A stretch of DNA of 64,000 nucleotides from assembly GCF_008795985.1 (NCBI RefSeq), contig NZ_VMHP01000001.1, positions 372,001 to 436,000 on the forward strand, in the 5' to 3' direction. The stretch comes from Marinobacter halotolerans. Lineage in GTDB: Bacteria > Pseudomonadota > Gammaproteobacteria > Pseudomonadales > Oleiphilaceae. The notes below the pieces were generated by a model, which worked only from the letters and a program-made list of their open reading frames with translations, was not told the origin of the DNA and made no database searches. A program made the position numbers and the translations under genes. Position 1 is the first letter of the stretch, and the number at the start of each line of letters is the position of its first letter. This document shows, in pieces, positions 44,892 to 53,843 of this stretch.

Positions 44892-46405
44892 ACCACTGGC
44901 TGTTTGCGCCCATTCTGATTCCATTGCTGGGCGGTATTCTTCAAGCCTTTATGGGATACGCTCCGGTAGCACTGCGCCGGACTCTGGGTATCGCTACCAC
45001 CGTTCTGACTCTGGCGTCGGCCATCGCCCTGATGGCGCTGGCGGACGACGGTGCCTATCGGCTCTACGCCTTCGGTAACTGGCAGCCACCTTTCGGTATT
45101 GTGCTGGTGCTGGATCGCCTGGCTGCATTGATGCTGGTACTTACAATGGTGCTGGCCCTGTTTGCTCACGTGTACTCACTGGGAGGCGCCGATGAGAGTA
45201 ACCGCCAGTTCCACGGATTGTTCCTGTTTCAGCTACTGGGCCTGAATATCGCCTTCCTGACCGGCGACCTTTTTAACCTGTTTGTGGCGTTCGAGGTGCT
45301 GTTGATCGCCTCTTATGGTCTGCTGATGCACGGTGAGGGAAAGAGCCGGACCACTCCCGGCCTGCATTATGTCGTGCTGAACCTTATAGGCTCTGCCATG
45401 TTCCTGATCGGTGTTGGCATGATCTACAGCATCACAGGGACCCTGAACATGGCGGATCTGGCCCGCGAAATCCCGAATCTGGCGCCGGTAGACCAGCCAA
45501 TTGTTAAAGCAGGCGGCTTGATCCTTCTGGTGGTATTTGGCCTGAAAGCGGCCATTCTGCCGCTCTGCTTCTGGCTCCCCGCCGCTTATGCCAATGCGAC
45601 CGCGCCGGTGGCGGCGTTGTTCGCTATCATGACCAAAGTCGGCATCTACGCCATTCTTCGGATCTACAACCTGATATTCGGCGAGCAAGCAGGCGCTCTG
45701 GCCGGGCTGGGTATGGACTGGCTTTTCCCGCTGGCATTGATCACCCTGGCAATGGGCGTGATTGGTGCTCTTGGCGCAGCCAACCTTCGCAAACTGGTGG
45801 CGTGGCAGGTCATCATTTCGGTCGGCACACTGCTGGCGGCCGTTTCCTTTGGAACCCAGGAAGGAACCGCTGCGGCGCTTTTCTACCTTATTAACACCAC
45901 CTGGGTTGCAGGTGGACTGTTTCTGCTTGCGGATCTTGTGGCCGGACAGCGGGGAAGCGCAAAAGACCAGATCGTTACCGCCCCGAAAATGCGCAACCGC
46001 ACGTTCCTGAGCACTCTGTTTCTGGTAGGCGCTGTTGCCGCCGTCGGCCTGCCACCACTCAGCGGTTTTTTTGCCAAACTGATGATTCTCAATTCTGCCC
46101 AGCCGGGGGTAGAGCGGATCTGGCTCTGGTCTGTACTGCTCATCGGCAGCTTCTTCACGCTGATTGCCTTCAGCCGGGCAGGCAGTATCGTGTTCTGGCG
46201 AAATGTTGAAGGTCACCTGGCAGAGACCCGTAAGCTCACAGGGGTTATATCGGTGCCCGCCAGTGCGCTTCTGGCTCTGAGCGTGGTCATTGTAATTCTG
46301 GCAGAGCCAATCAGCCGCTACGTTGACGACACCGCCGCGCAGTTGCACGATCCATCGGCCTACACCAGAGTTTTGCAGACACCCATGGTTGAGGAGGAAC
46401 AATAA
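44888..46405 (+). CDS. mrpD: Na+/H+ antiporter subunit D (MrpD, NuoM/N-like)
   Basis: A 505-residue membrane protein with about 14 hydrophobic segments. 'FNLFVAFEVLLIASYGLL' carries the key Glu of the proton channel, 'LKAAILPLCFWLPAAYANAT' the conserved Lys, and 'GLPPLSGFFAKLMIL' is typical of the NuoM/MrpD group. It forms the second antiporter-like channel of the complex with MrpA. Overlaps mrpC by four bases and shares a base with the mrpE start. Confidence 0.94.
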   Translation: MNHWLFAPILIPLLGGILQAFMGYAPVALRRTLGIATTVLTLASAIALMALADDGAYRLYAFGNWQPPFGIVLVLDRLAALMLVLTMVLALFAHVYSLGGADESNRQFHGLFLFQLLGLNIAFLTGDLFNLFVAFEVLLIASYGLLMHGEGKSRTTPGLHYVVLNLIGSAMFLIGVGMIYSITGTLNMADLAREIPNLAPVDQPIVKAGGLILLVVFGLKAAILPLCFWLPAAYANATAPVAALFAIMTKVGIYAILRIYNLIFGEQAGALAGLGMDWLFPLALITLAMGVIGALGAANLRKLVAWQVIISVGTLLAAVSFGTQEGTAAALFYLINTTWVAGGLFLLADLVAGQRGSAKDQIVTAPKMRNRTFLSTLFLVGAVAAVGLPPLSGFFAKLMILNSAQPGVERIWLWSVLLIGSFFTLIAFSRAGSIVFWRNVEGHLAETRKLTGVISVPASALLALSVVIVILAEPISRYVDDTAAQLHDPSAYTRVLQTPMVEEEQ

Positions 46406-46893
46406 TGCTGGATCGACTGACGTTCCCCCAACCCTACCTGAGCCTGCTGCTATTCATTGTCTGGCAGTTTCTGATGGATGGCGTTTCCGGAGCCAGCGTT
46501 GTGACAGGCCTGATTCTAGCCTGGATCATCCCCCTGATTACCCACGGATTCTGGCCTGAGCGTCCGGCCTTTATCCTGGCCTGGAAGTTGCCAGCCTATC
46601 TGGCAATCGTGTTACTGGATATTCTGGTGGCCAGTTTCAGCGTGGCGAAACTGATTCTGAGCCGTCGCACTCCCCGCTCTATCTTCGTGTCATACCCGCT
46701 TGAACTGGATCATCCCCTGGCCATCACTATTCTTGCGGGCACCATCTCCCTGACCCCCGGCACCGTTAGTGCCGACGTCAGCGATGATCACAAACTCCTG
46801 CTTATTCATGCCTTGGACGCCGAAACCGCTGACGAAGTGATAAAGAGCATCCGCGAACGCTATGAAAGCCGGCTGAAGGAAATGTTCAAATGA
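46405..46893 (+). CDS. mrpE: Na+/H+ antiporter subunit E (MrpE)
   Basis: A 162-residue protein with two to three N-terminal transmembrane helices and a cytoplasmic C terminus. 'LELDHPLAITILAGTISLTPGTVSADV' (in part) is the family signature. Its start codon uses the last base of mrpD's stop and its own stop overlaps mrpF by four bases, so translation is coupled. Confidence 0.93.
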   Translation: MLDRLTFPQPYLSLLLFIVWQFLMDGVSGASVVTGLILAWIIPLITHGFWPERPAFILAWKLPAYLAIVLLDILVASFSVAKLILSRRTPRSIFVSYPLELDHPLAITILAGTISLTPGTVSADVSDDHKLLLIHALDAETADEVIKSIRERYESRLKEMFK

Positions 46894-47159
46894 TGACCTT
46901 TGCTCTGCAGATAACCATCGGGATGGTTATTATCGCTGCCATTCTCAACGTCTATCGCCTTATCAAGGGCCCGGATGCACCGGACCGGGTGCTGGCCCTG
47001 GATACGCTTTACATCAATACAATCGGCCTTATCGTGCTTCTGGGCATCAGCCTGGGCACCCGCATGTATCTGGAGGGGGCACTGCTGATCGCCGTTATGG
47101 GCTTCATCGGCACGGTTGCTCTGGCCAAGTATCTCAAACGCGGCAGCGTCATCGAGTAA
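46890..47159 (+). CDS. mrpF: Na+/H+ antiporter subunit F (MrpF)
   Basis: An 89-residue protein with three transmembrane helices; 'YRLIKGPDAPDRVLALDTLY' is the MrpF/MnhF signature, with the buried Asp residues. Overlaps mrpE by four bases. A 46-bp gap with its own AGAGGA ribosome site separates it from mrpG. Confidence 0.94.
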   Translation: MMTFALQITIGMVIIAAILNVYRLIKGPDAPDRVLALDTLYINTIGLIVLLGISLGTRMYLEGALLIAVMGFIGTVALAKYLKRGSVIE

Positions 47160-47205
47160 TTGCCATGACAACTGCGGCCCCGATTGAACAAGAGGACAGA
47201 TAATT

Positions 47206-47538
47206 ATGAATCCCATCGCTGAGTACGCCATGGTTGCCCTGCTGCTGACAGGCGGCTTCTTTTCTCTGGTCGGGGCCATCGGGCTCGCCCGTCTGCCGGA
47301 TTTCTACACCAGGCTGCATGGCCCGACCAAGGCCACCACCGTGGGCATTGGCGCCATTGTGATTGCCTCCATGGTGTTTTTCGGCAGTAGGGGAGAGGGC
47401 CTGGAGATTTCAGAGCTGCTGATTACGGTTTTTCTGTTTATTACAGCACCGATCAGCGCCAATTTCCTCGCCAAGGCAGCGATGCATATGGGCATCGTTC
47501 CGTTTGAGGAAACCCGGGGCAATACCTGGGACCAGTAA
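47206..47538 (+). CDS. mrpG: Na+/H+ antiporter subunit G (MrpG)
   Basis: A 110-residue protein with three transmembrane helices; 'GLARLPDFYTRLHGPTKATT' is the diagnostic MrpG/MnhG motif. It is the last Mrp gene. No separate mrpB exists because B is fused to A, so the operon A(B)-C-D-E-F-G is complete. Confidence 0.94.
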   Translation: MNPIAEYAMVALLLTGGFFSLVGAIGLARLPDFYTRLHGPTKATTVGIGAIVIASMVFFGSRGEGLEISELLITVFLFITAPISANFLAKAAMHMGIVPFEETRGNTWDQ

Positions 47539-47627
47539 GTGCTAGCTTTTTTCACCAATAAATTTGTCATTGGAAGTGCATAAAAATCCCGTATAGTGGG
47601 CGTCCCAAATTTTCAGGAGCCCGACAC

Positions 47628-47909
47628 ATGCTAAAAGTGAACGAGTATTTCGACGGACGCGCCAAATCCATCTCTTTCCAGTCCTCCACGCTGCCCGCCA
47701 CTGTAGGCGTTATCAGCCCGGGCGAGTACGAGTTCGGCACCACCAAGCGGGAAACCATGACCGTCCTCAACGGTGCTCTGACCGTTCTCCTGCCAGGAAT
47801 GGAAGAGTGGATGACCTACGGTGCAGGTGAATTCTTCGAAGTCGCCGGCCAGTCCAGTTTCAAAGCCCGGACCGACGTCGACGTCGCCTATCTTTGCACC
47901 TATCAGTAA
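47628..47909 (+). CDS. ppnP: Pyrimidine/purine nucleoside phosphorylase PpnP (DUF1255)
   Basis: A 93-residue single-domain cupin, the normal length for PpnP (YaiE). Marks: 'EYFDGRAKSISF', 'TVGVISPGEYEFGTTKRE', 'MTVLNGALTVLLPG', 'FFEVAGQSSFKARTDVDVAYLC'-type end (in part). The E. coli protein phosphorolyses several nucleosides. AGGAG lies 9 bp before the ATG. Stand-alone gene between the Mrp operon and the acyl-CoA ligase. Confidence 0.96.
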   Translation: MLKVNEYFDGRAKSISFQSSTLPATVGVISPGEYEFGTTKRETMTVLNGALTVLLPGMEEWMTYGAGEFFEVAGQSSFKARTDVDVAYLCTYQ

Positions 47910-48022
47910 AAGACTCTGGCACCTGTAAGTAACCAGGTGCGCACCTATCGGTGACGCGCAATCTGTGGCAGATTAGTCCCTCTTCTCCGACAAAAACCAA
48001 CAAGCGAGAAAGAGGGACAGTC

Positions 48023-49669
48023 ATGGCCAACACGCGCATTCTGCCGCCGGCAGACAACGCCTACCAGTACCCACTGCTGATCAAACAGCTTCTGCTGTCC
48101 GCGCCGCGCTACGCGCCCGATCAGGAAATCATCTACGCCAATAAAAGCCGCTACACCTACACCGACCTGGTGGAGAGAATCCACCGGCTAGCCAATGCCC
48201 TGACCGACGCAGGCATCGGACCCGGCGACACAGTGGCCGTGATGGACTGGGACACGCCCCGTTACCTGGAATGCTTTTTCGCGATTCCAATGATTGGCGC
48301 TGTGCTGCACACCATCAATGTGCGCCTCTCACCAGATCAGATTGTGTATACCATGAATCATGCCGAAGACGATCTGGTGCTGATTCACGACGACTTTCTG
48401 CCTCTGCTGGAAGGCGTCAAAGGCGACATCAAAACGGTCCGCAACTATATCCAGTTGACAGACGAGGCCAAGGCCCACTCAACACAGCTTCCTAGCCTTG
48501 GTGAGTACGAGTCGTTGCTTGCCAAAGCGGCAACCGAATTTGATTTCCCGGATTTCGACGAAAACAGCATCGCCACCACATTCTATACAACGGGCACTAC
48601 GGGTAACCCCAAAGGCGTTTTCTTCAGCCACCGCCAACTGGTGCTGCATACCCTGGCCATGACCGGTTCGTTATCGGCGTTCGATGAGATGCCAATGCTG
48701 CGGTCGTCCTCCGTGTATATGCCCGTCACGCCCATGTTCCACGTCCATGCCTGGGGTGTTCCCTACGCCGCCACCCTGCTGGGCATCAAGCAGGTCTACC
48801 CCGGCCGTTATGAACCGGAGCTACTGGTGGACCTGCTGAAAGAACACAAGGTGACCTTCTCCCACTGTGTACCCACCGTCATGCAGATGATGATGGCTAC
48901 CGAATCCATCAAGACAGCTGACCTGAGCAACTGGCACGTGCTGATCGGCGGCAGCGCCCTCACCCGGGGCTTGTGCGATGCTGCTGCCGGATTGGGCATC
49001 AGGATGTACACCGGCTACGGCATGTCGGAAACCTGCCCGCTACTGTCTGCAACCCATCTGAAACCTGAGGATCTTGAACTTCCTCTGGCGCAGCAGACAT
49101 CCAAGCGCATCAAAACCGGTGTTGCCGTGCCCATGGTGCAGATTGAGATCGTCGACCCGGACGGCAAGCCTGTGGCCCACGATGGCGAGGCCAAGGGCGA
49201 AGTCGTGGCAAGGGCGCCTTGGCTGACCCAAAGCTACTTCAAGGAGCCCGAGAAAGGCGAGGAACTCTGGCAGGGCGGCTGGCTGCACACCGGCGACGTT
49301 GCTTCCATGGAGCCGAACAGCACGCTGATGATCAAGGACCGCATCAAGGATGTGATCAAGACCGGCGGAGAATGGCTCTCATCCCTGGATCTGGAAAACC
49401 TGATCAGCCAGCATCCGGCAGTAGAAGGCGCCGCAGTGGTAGGCGTGCCGGACGAAAAGTGGGGCGAACGCCCACATGCCATGGTGGTGCTCAAGCCCGG
49501 GGAAAAGGCCACGCTGGAAGAACTTCAGGACCATCTCAAGAAATTTGTGGACTCCGGCGAAATCAATAAATGGGCCATACCGGGCAAGATTGATTTCGTG
49601 GATGACATTCCCAAAACCAGTGTTGGCAAGATCAACAAGAAGCTGATTCGGGATCAGCTACAGAGCTGA
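48023..49669 (+). CDS. Medium/long-chain fatty acid-CoA ligase (AlkK-like)
   Basis: A 548-residue AMP-forming acyl-CoA ligase. 'YTTGTTGNPKGVFFSHRQL' near residue 190 is the ATP loop; 'PVTPMFHVHAWGVPYAATLLG' near 237, 'GYGMSETCPLLS' near 335, 'HTGDVA' near 428 and 'TSVGKINKKLIRD' with the catalytic Lys near 538. The 'PMFHVxAWG' motif and length match AlkK, the medium-chain ligase of alkane degraders. Start 48023 has GAGGGA 6 bp upstream; the longer frame upstream gives a non-conserved leader. Confidence 0.92.
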   Translation: MANTRILPPADNAYQYPLLIKQLLLSAPRYAPDQEIIYANKSRYTYTDLVERIHRLANALTDAGIGPGDTVAVMDWDTPRYLECFFAIPMIGAVLHTINVRLSPDQIVYTMNHAEDDLVLIHDDFLPLLEGVKGDIKTVRNYIQLTDEAKAHSTQLPSLGEYESLLAKAATEFDFPDFDENSIATTFYTTGTTGNPKGVFFSHRQLVLHTLAMTGSLSAFDEMPMLRSSSVYMPVTPMFHVHAWGVPYAATLLGIKQVYPGRYEPELLVDLLKEHKVTFSHCVPTVMQMMMATESIKTADLSNWHVLIGGSALTRGLCDAAAGLGIRMYTGYGMSETCPLLSATHLKPEDLELPLAQQTSKRIKTGVAVPMVQIEIVDPDGKPVAHDGEAKGEVVARAPWLTQSYFKEPEKGEELWQGGWLHTGDVASMEPNSTLMIKDRIKDVIKTGGEWLSSLDLENLISQHPAVEGAAVVGVPDEKWGERPHAMVVLKPGEKATLEELQDHLKKFVDSGEINKWAIPGKIDFVDDIPKTSVGKINKKLIRDQLQS

Positions 49670-49688
49670 CCTGTCACTTCTGCGGAAT

Positions 49689-50942
49689 TCAGAGGCCGGC
49701 GAAGGCGAAATCCACGTCCGGTCTCTGCCCGCTAACGATATCCGCCAGCGCCGCGGCCGATCCGCAGGAATGGGTCCAACCGAGAGTTCCGTGGCCGGTA
49801 TTCAGAAACAGGTTGGCGAACTGGCATCTGCCAATATAGGGAATATTGGAAGGCGTGGTGGGTCGCAGGCCGGTCCAGAACTCCGCCTGGTCCCATTGTG
49901 CGGCGTCGGGCATGATCTCGGCGGTGCGCCGGACAATGGCCCGACACCGGGTCAGATTCAGCTCGCGGCTGTAGCCGCTCAGCTCGGCGGTGCCGGCGAC
50001 CCGTATGCGGTCGCCCAACCTTGAGAACACCAGCTTGTACTCGTCATCGGTCAGGCTCACCTGATAGGCCGCCTCTTCGTTTTTGACCGGCACAGTAATG
50101 GAATAGCCTTTCGCCGGATAGATATTGAGAAACAGTCCGAGCTTTCTTGCCAGAATCGCGCTGTAGCTGCCCAGACTGAGCACATAGTTGTCGGCCCTGA
50201 GGGTCTGGTGCTGGCCATCATGGATGACGTGCACGCCCAGGATGCGGTGCGAGGCCTGCTCGAACCCCACCACCTCCGTGCCGTAAAAAAACCTCACGCC
50301 AGCGTCTTCGGCCCGTTTTGCCAGAGCCTGGGTGAATTTTCTGGCATCGCCGGACTCGTCTTCGCTGGTGTAGGTGGCGCCGGCAATGCGATCCCTGATT
50401 GGCGCCAGGGCAGGTTCAATCTCTACCGCCTGGCGACCGTCGATTACCTGCCGGTCACAGCCAAGTTCCCGCATGATGCGGGCAGGCTCCAAAGCCCCCT
50501 CGAATTCTTTGGGGTTGGTGTAAAAATGCAGGATGCCTTTGTCCAGCTGGTCGTATTCAAGGCCTGCCTCGTTGCGCAGGGCCTGCAGACAGCTGCGGCT
50601 GTAGGTCCCCAGATTGACCATCTGACGAATGTTATACGCCGCGCGGGCCGAGGTGCATTCTCTGAGAAACGACAGCGCCCAGCGCCACTGGGCCGGATCC
50701 AGGCGCGGCCGGAACAGCAGCGGCGCATCCGGCTTGAGCATCCATTTCAGGACTTTCAGCGGGGCTGACGGGTTGGCCCAGGGCTCGGCGTGAGAAACCG
50801 ACACCTGGCCACCATTGGCATAGCTGGTTTCGGTTCCCGCCTTGCGCTGACGTTCAACTACGGTAACGTCATAGCCTTTCTGGCGCAGGTACCACGCCGA
50901 GGTAACACCTACGACACCGGCACCCAGCACAATCACGTGCAT
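49689..50942 (-). CDS. dadA: D-amino acid dehydrogenase
   Basis: A 417-residue FAD enzyme. N-terminal 'VIVLGAGVVGVTSAWYLRQKG' (in part) is the dinucleotide-binding fold, 'ETSYANGGQVSVSHAEPWANP' (in part) is the DadA signature, and 'GLRPTTPSNIPYIGR' with 'NTGHGTLGWTHSCGS' near the end closes the FAD site. It oxidatively deaminates D-amino acids at the inner membrane, feeding electrons to the quinone pool. Length agrees with E. coli DadA (432). No alanine racemase gene lies next to it here. Confidence 0.94.
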   Translation of the reverse strand: MHVIVLGAGVVGVTSAWYLRQKGYDVTVVERQRKAGTETSYANGGQVSVSHAEPWANPSAPLKVLKWMLKPDAPLLFRPRLDPAQWRWALSFLRECTSARAAYNIRQMVNLGTYSRSCLQALRNEAGLEYDQLDKGILHFYTNPKEFEGALEPARIMRELGCDRQVIDGRQAVEIEPALAPIRDRIAGATYTSEDESGDARKFTQALAKRAEDAGVRFFYGTEVVGFEQASHRILGVHVIHDGQHQTLRADNYVLSLGSYSAILARKLGLFLNIYPAKGYSITVPVKNEEAAYQVSLTDDEYKLVFSRLGDRIRVAGTAELSGYSRELNLTRCRAIVRRTAEIMPDAAQWDQAEFWTGLRPTTPSNIPYIGRCQFANLFLNTGHGTLGWTHSCGSAAALADIVSGQRPDVDFAFAGL

Positions 50943-50968
50943 TCAGACACTCCTCAGCCGTTCAACGA

Positions 50969-51325
50969 TCAACCACCGGCGCGTTTTACGGTCCAGCCTT
51001 TTTCCTTCAACAGCGGGACCAGGATGTCCCGCTGATCGCCCTGTATCTCCACCACACCATCCTTGACGGTACCTCCAGTGCCACAACGGGCCTTGAGCTG
51101 CTTGGCGTAAGCCTTGAGCTCGGAACCGGCCAGCGGAATGCCGGTAATCAGGGTCACACCTTTGCCTTTGCGGCCCTTGGTTTCCCGACTGACCCTGACT
51201 ACGCCATCACCGGCCGGCGCAACGTCTTCCCCGCAACGGCAGTCGGTAACCGGATGACGGCAATCGGGGCACATCCGCCCCTGCTCGGTGGAAAAAACCA
51301 GGCCGCCGTCGGCATTCTTCTTCAT
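50969..51325 (-). CDS. yciH: SUI1/YciH family translation factor-like protein
   Basis: A 118-residue protein. An N-terminal Cys-rich stretch 'CPDCRHPVTDCRCG' is followed by the SUI1 (eIF1) domain: 'VRVSRETKGRKGKGVTLITG', 'CGTGGTVKDGVVEIQGDQRD'. The 'KARCGTGGTVKDG' loop is invariant in this family. YciH is a possible fidelity factor for initiation, shown to be dispensable. It lies 3 bp downstream of the DUF4136 stop in minus-strand reverse order; four minus-strand genes are packed closely here. Confidence 0.93.
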   Translation of the reverse strand: MKKNADGGLVFSTEQGRMCPDCRHPVTDCRCGEDVAPAGDGVVRVSRETKGRKGKGVTLITGIPLAGSELKAYAKQLKARCGTGGTVKDGVVEIQGDQRDILVPLLKEKGWTVKRAGG

Positions 51326-51328
51326 GAA

Positions 51329-51865
51329 TCAGGCCCCCGGCGGATACTTCGCGAACATGTCAGTTACGATCTTTCCAATGAGTTCCTGGCGGTCTTCGGA
51401 AGACATGTCTTCATCAAGGTAACGGCGACTGGCTGCCCGCCAGACCACCTGCTTGGACTGCGCGTCGACGAACTGGACCACCAGCTTGCCTTCTTTGACT
51501 TTCTCAATGGGTGGCGGTGCGGAAATACCCCAACCAAAGTTACCACTGCCAAAGCCCAACCCGAAACCGAAGCCGGAGCCTCCGCGTTCAATGCGCTCTT
51601 CGGTCACAATCCGCCAGTCAACTAAAAGGTCAGCCTCTTCGTTGTCAGCTTTCCGCAACGACTCGCCTTTCATTTCCTGTTCTATGGCATTGCGGATGCG
51701 GGTGTCATCCAGCGATACATACTGGTCGCCGTCTTGCCTGGCGGGGGCAAAGCTCCAGGTATCGTAATTGCCAAAGATCGTGCCGGAATCATAATCGGTG
51801 ACCACGGTGCTGGCACAGCCAGCAATCGTGATCGCAAACACGGAGATCATTAGTGCCTTGATCAT
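51329..51865 (-). CDS. DUF4136 lipoprotein
   Basis: A 178-residue lipoprotein: signal peptide with lipobox 'IAGC' (Cys about 17). The body has the DUF4136 pattern 'YDSGTIFGNYDTWSFAP', 'RIRNAIEQEM', a Gly-rich insert 'GFGFGLGFGSGNFGWG' and 'GKLVVQFVDAQSKQVVWRAA'. Role unknown; envelope location. The start overlaps the stop of yigZ by four bases. Confidence 0.87.
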   Translation of the reverse strand: MIKALMISVFAITIAGCASTVVTDYDSGTIFGNYDTWSFAPARQDGDQYVSLDDTRIRNAIEQEMKGESLRKADNEEADLLVDWRIVTEERIERGGSGFGFGLGFGSGNFGWGISAPPPIEKVKEGKLVVQFVDAQSKQVVWRAASRRYLDEDMSSEDRQELIGKIVTDMFAKYPPGA

Positions 51866-52488
51866 TCCATCACCTCTTCAGGGTTGCTCTGTGTATCCAT
51901 TTCCAGGCCCCGGGCCTCGCAGAACTCTTTAAGCTCTTCAATTCGGTCCCGGGGCATCTCCAGGGTTACCTTAACGGTGGCGTCATATTCGACGTTTTCA
52001 ATGAGGGCCTCGCGGCCCTCGCACCAGTGTCTCAGGGGCTGCTCGTCCGCAAAGTCCATGATAACCCGTGCGGTTTCAACGGGTTTCTGAACCACCCGAT
52101 CCACTTCCGACAATACGCTCTCCGCTGCCCCGGCGTAGGCTCTTACCAGCCCGCCAGCGCCCAGTTTTACACCGCCGAAGTAGCGTATGACCATCACCAG
52201 CACATTGCCCATGTCCTTGTGCTGAATCACCCCCAGAATTGGTTTACCGGCGGTACCGGACGGCTCGCCATCGTCGTTCATGGCGGCTTCAGCTGCGGCT
52301 CCCGGTCGGCCGATCTGGTAAGCCCAGCAAATGTGCCGGGCATCCGGATGATCGGCATGGGCCCGGGCCAGCCACTGCTTCGCCTCATGGCGGCTCGCTA
52401 CCGGTACAACGCGGGCGATAAACCGACTCTTTTTGACCTCGGTTTCCCGCTCAAGGAAACCGGCAGGAACGGGATAGTCCACAGACAT
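51862..52488 (-). CDS. yigZ: YigZ/IMPACT family protein
   Basis: A 208-residue protein of the IMPACT (UPF0029) family. 'SRFIARVVPVASRHEAKQWL' near 20, 'ARHICWAYQIG' near 50, 'NDDGEPSGTAGKPIL' near 73 and 'VMVIRYFGGVKLGAGGLVRA' near 98-117 are family signatures. The C-terminal part is the smaller DUF1949-like ferredoxin-fold domain. Function is not established in bacteria. It precedes the DUF4136 gene with an ATGA overlap. Confidence 0.93.
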   Translation of the reverse strand: MSVDYPVPAGFLERETEVKKSRFIARVVPVASRHEAKQWLARAHADHPDARHICWAYQIGRPGAAAEAAMNDDGEPSGTAGKPILGVIQHKDMGNVLVMVIRYFGGVKLGAGGLVRAYAGAAESVLSEVDRVVQKPVETARVIMDFADEQPLRHWCEGREALIENVEYDATVKVTLEMPRDRIEELKEFCEARGLEMDTQSNPEEVME

Positions 52489-52505
52489 CAGGTTTTCCCA
52501 TGTTT

Positions 52506-53843
52506 TCAGGCGTCGCGGCTGAACACCGGCAGGCTCAGGCGCACTACCAGCCCGCCCGCGTCCGAATTAAACGCTTTGATATCGCCATCATGAAGGCCAA
52601 GAATGTCGCGGGCAATAGCCAGACCTAACCCCCAGCCTTGGCCCCCGCGGGATTTGTCGGCCCGAAAGAAAGGTTCGAAAAGCTGGTCCAGGGTATTTTC
52701 GGGAACCCCCGGCCCCTCATCTGTGATGTCCACGAGAAACCGCTGGCCTGCCGTCTTGAGGCTGATGGTAACGGGGTGCCCGGGCGGCGTATGGTCCAGC
52801 GCGTTCTGCAACACGTTATCCAGCGCCCGCTGCAACAGATTGGCGTCACCCAATACCAACGCATGCTCCGAGTCAGGGGACACGGTCAGGCGGCAATCCA
52901 CCCCCTGGTGCTCGGCATAATCCGCGGCATCTGCCAGCACGCTGTTCAATACATGGAGCAACTGAAACGGCTCCCGCTGGATGTCGTCACCCTGATCAGA
53001 CACGCTATAGAGCGTCAGGATCTGCGCCGTCATGGCCTCCAGGCGTTCGTTCTGACGGAGAATGGACGCCAGCAGATCTTCATCGACACTGCCGTCATCG
53101 GCAAGCTCAATGGCAATACGCTGGCGGGTCAGCGGCGTCCTGAGGTCGTGGGAGATATCCCGCATCAGGTGTTTCTGCCGTTCGAGCAGATAGCACAGCC
53201 GCTCGGTCATACCGTTAAATGCGGTGGCCAGGGCACCGATTTCGTCACGCCTTGAAGCAATCCGACGGCTGACCCGAAGGTCGATATGGCCGCCGGCAAT
53301 ATCACGGGCAGTAGACTCCATATGCCTGAGTGGCCGGGACACCAGCCTGGCCACCCACCAGCAGGCCAGCGTGATAATCACAAATGCCAGCAGCAGTTCG
53401 AACCAGCGATACAGCCGGGCATCCACCCAGCCTTCCGCGCCTTTACGGGGCCAGGCAACCAGTTGGTAATCATCGGCCACCGGAATAACCGCCGGTTTCA
53501 GGTGGTACCAGCCACTGGATTCAAGCCGCTCGCGGATTACCTGGGGCAGCTCGTCGTCATTGCGGTCTACCTCAATCAGGCGCAGGTGCAGGTCCAGTCG
53601 CTGCCCTTCGGACTTGAGGTAGCGCCACAGACTGCCGCCATCGCCGTCACGTCGGAAAGCCAACGCCTGCATGGCAACTTCCCGAAGGCCGGCCTGGCGC
53701 TCGATCGCTGCCCGCTCACGATCCTGCAGTGTATGGGTGACCATATTGCCGACCACCACGGCCAGGGCCATGGCAACCCAGATTGAAATGAACACCCGCC
53801 AGAACAGCGTAACCCGCAGCCCGCGCCGCATCAGACCGGTCAT
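52506..53843 (-). CDS. Two-component sensor histidine kinase (CpxA/RstB-like)
   Basis: A 445-residue kinase with two transmembrane helices (about 12-30 and 168-188) bounding a periplasmic sensor of about 130 residues, then HAMP ('VSRPLRHMESTARDIAGGH', near 190), dimerisation domain with phospho-acceptor His in 'RDISHDLRTPLTRQ' (near 240), and the ATPase domain with 'NVLQNALDHTP' (N box), 'DEGPGVPENTLDQLFEPFFR' (G1), and 'GWGLGLAIARDI' (G2). Overlaps the response regulator stop by four bases (regulator first). Sensed signal unknown. Confidence 0.93.
   Translation of the reverse strand: MTGLMRRGLRVTLFWRVFISIWVAMALAVVVGNMVTHTLQDRERAAIERQAGLREVAMQALAFRRDGDGGSLWRYLKSEGQRLDLHLRLIEVDRNDDELPQVIRERLESSGWYHLKPAVIPVADDYQLVAWPRKGAEGWVDARLYRWFELLLAFVIITLACWWVARLVSRPLRHMESTARDIAGGHIDLRVSRRIASRRDEIGALATAFNGMTERLCYLLERQKHLMRDISHDLRTPLTRQRIAIELADDGSVDEDLLASILRQNERLEAMTAQILTLYSVSDQGDDIQREPFQLLHVLNSVLADAADYAEHQGVDCRLTVSPDSEHALVLGDANLLQRALDNVLQNALDHTPPGHPVTISLKTAGQRFLVDITDEGPGVPENTLDQLFEPFFRADKSRGGQGWGLGLAIARDILGLHDGDIKAFNSDAGGLVVRLSLPVFSRDA

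Noticed and set aside
45233..46402. Long minus-strand open frame opposite mrpD.
   Set aside because: The product is hydrophilic and Gln/His-rich with no motif, as expected of the antisense of a membrane protein; mrpD is certain.
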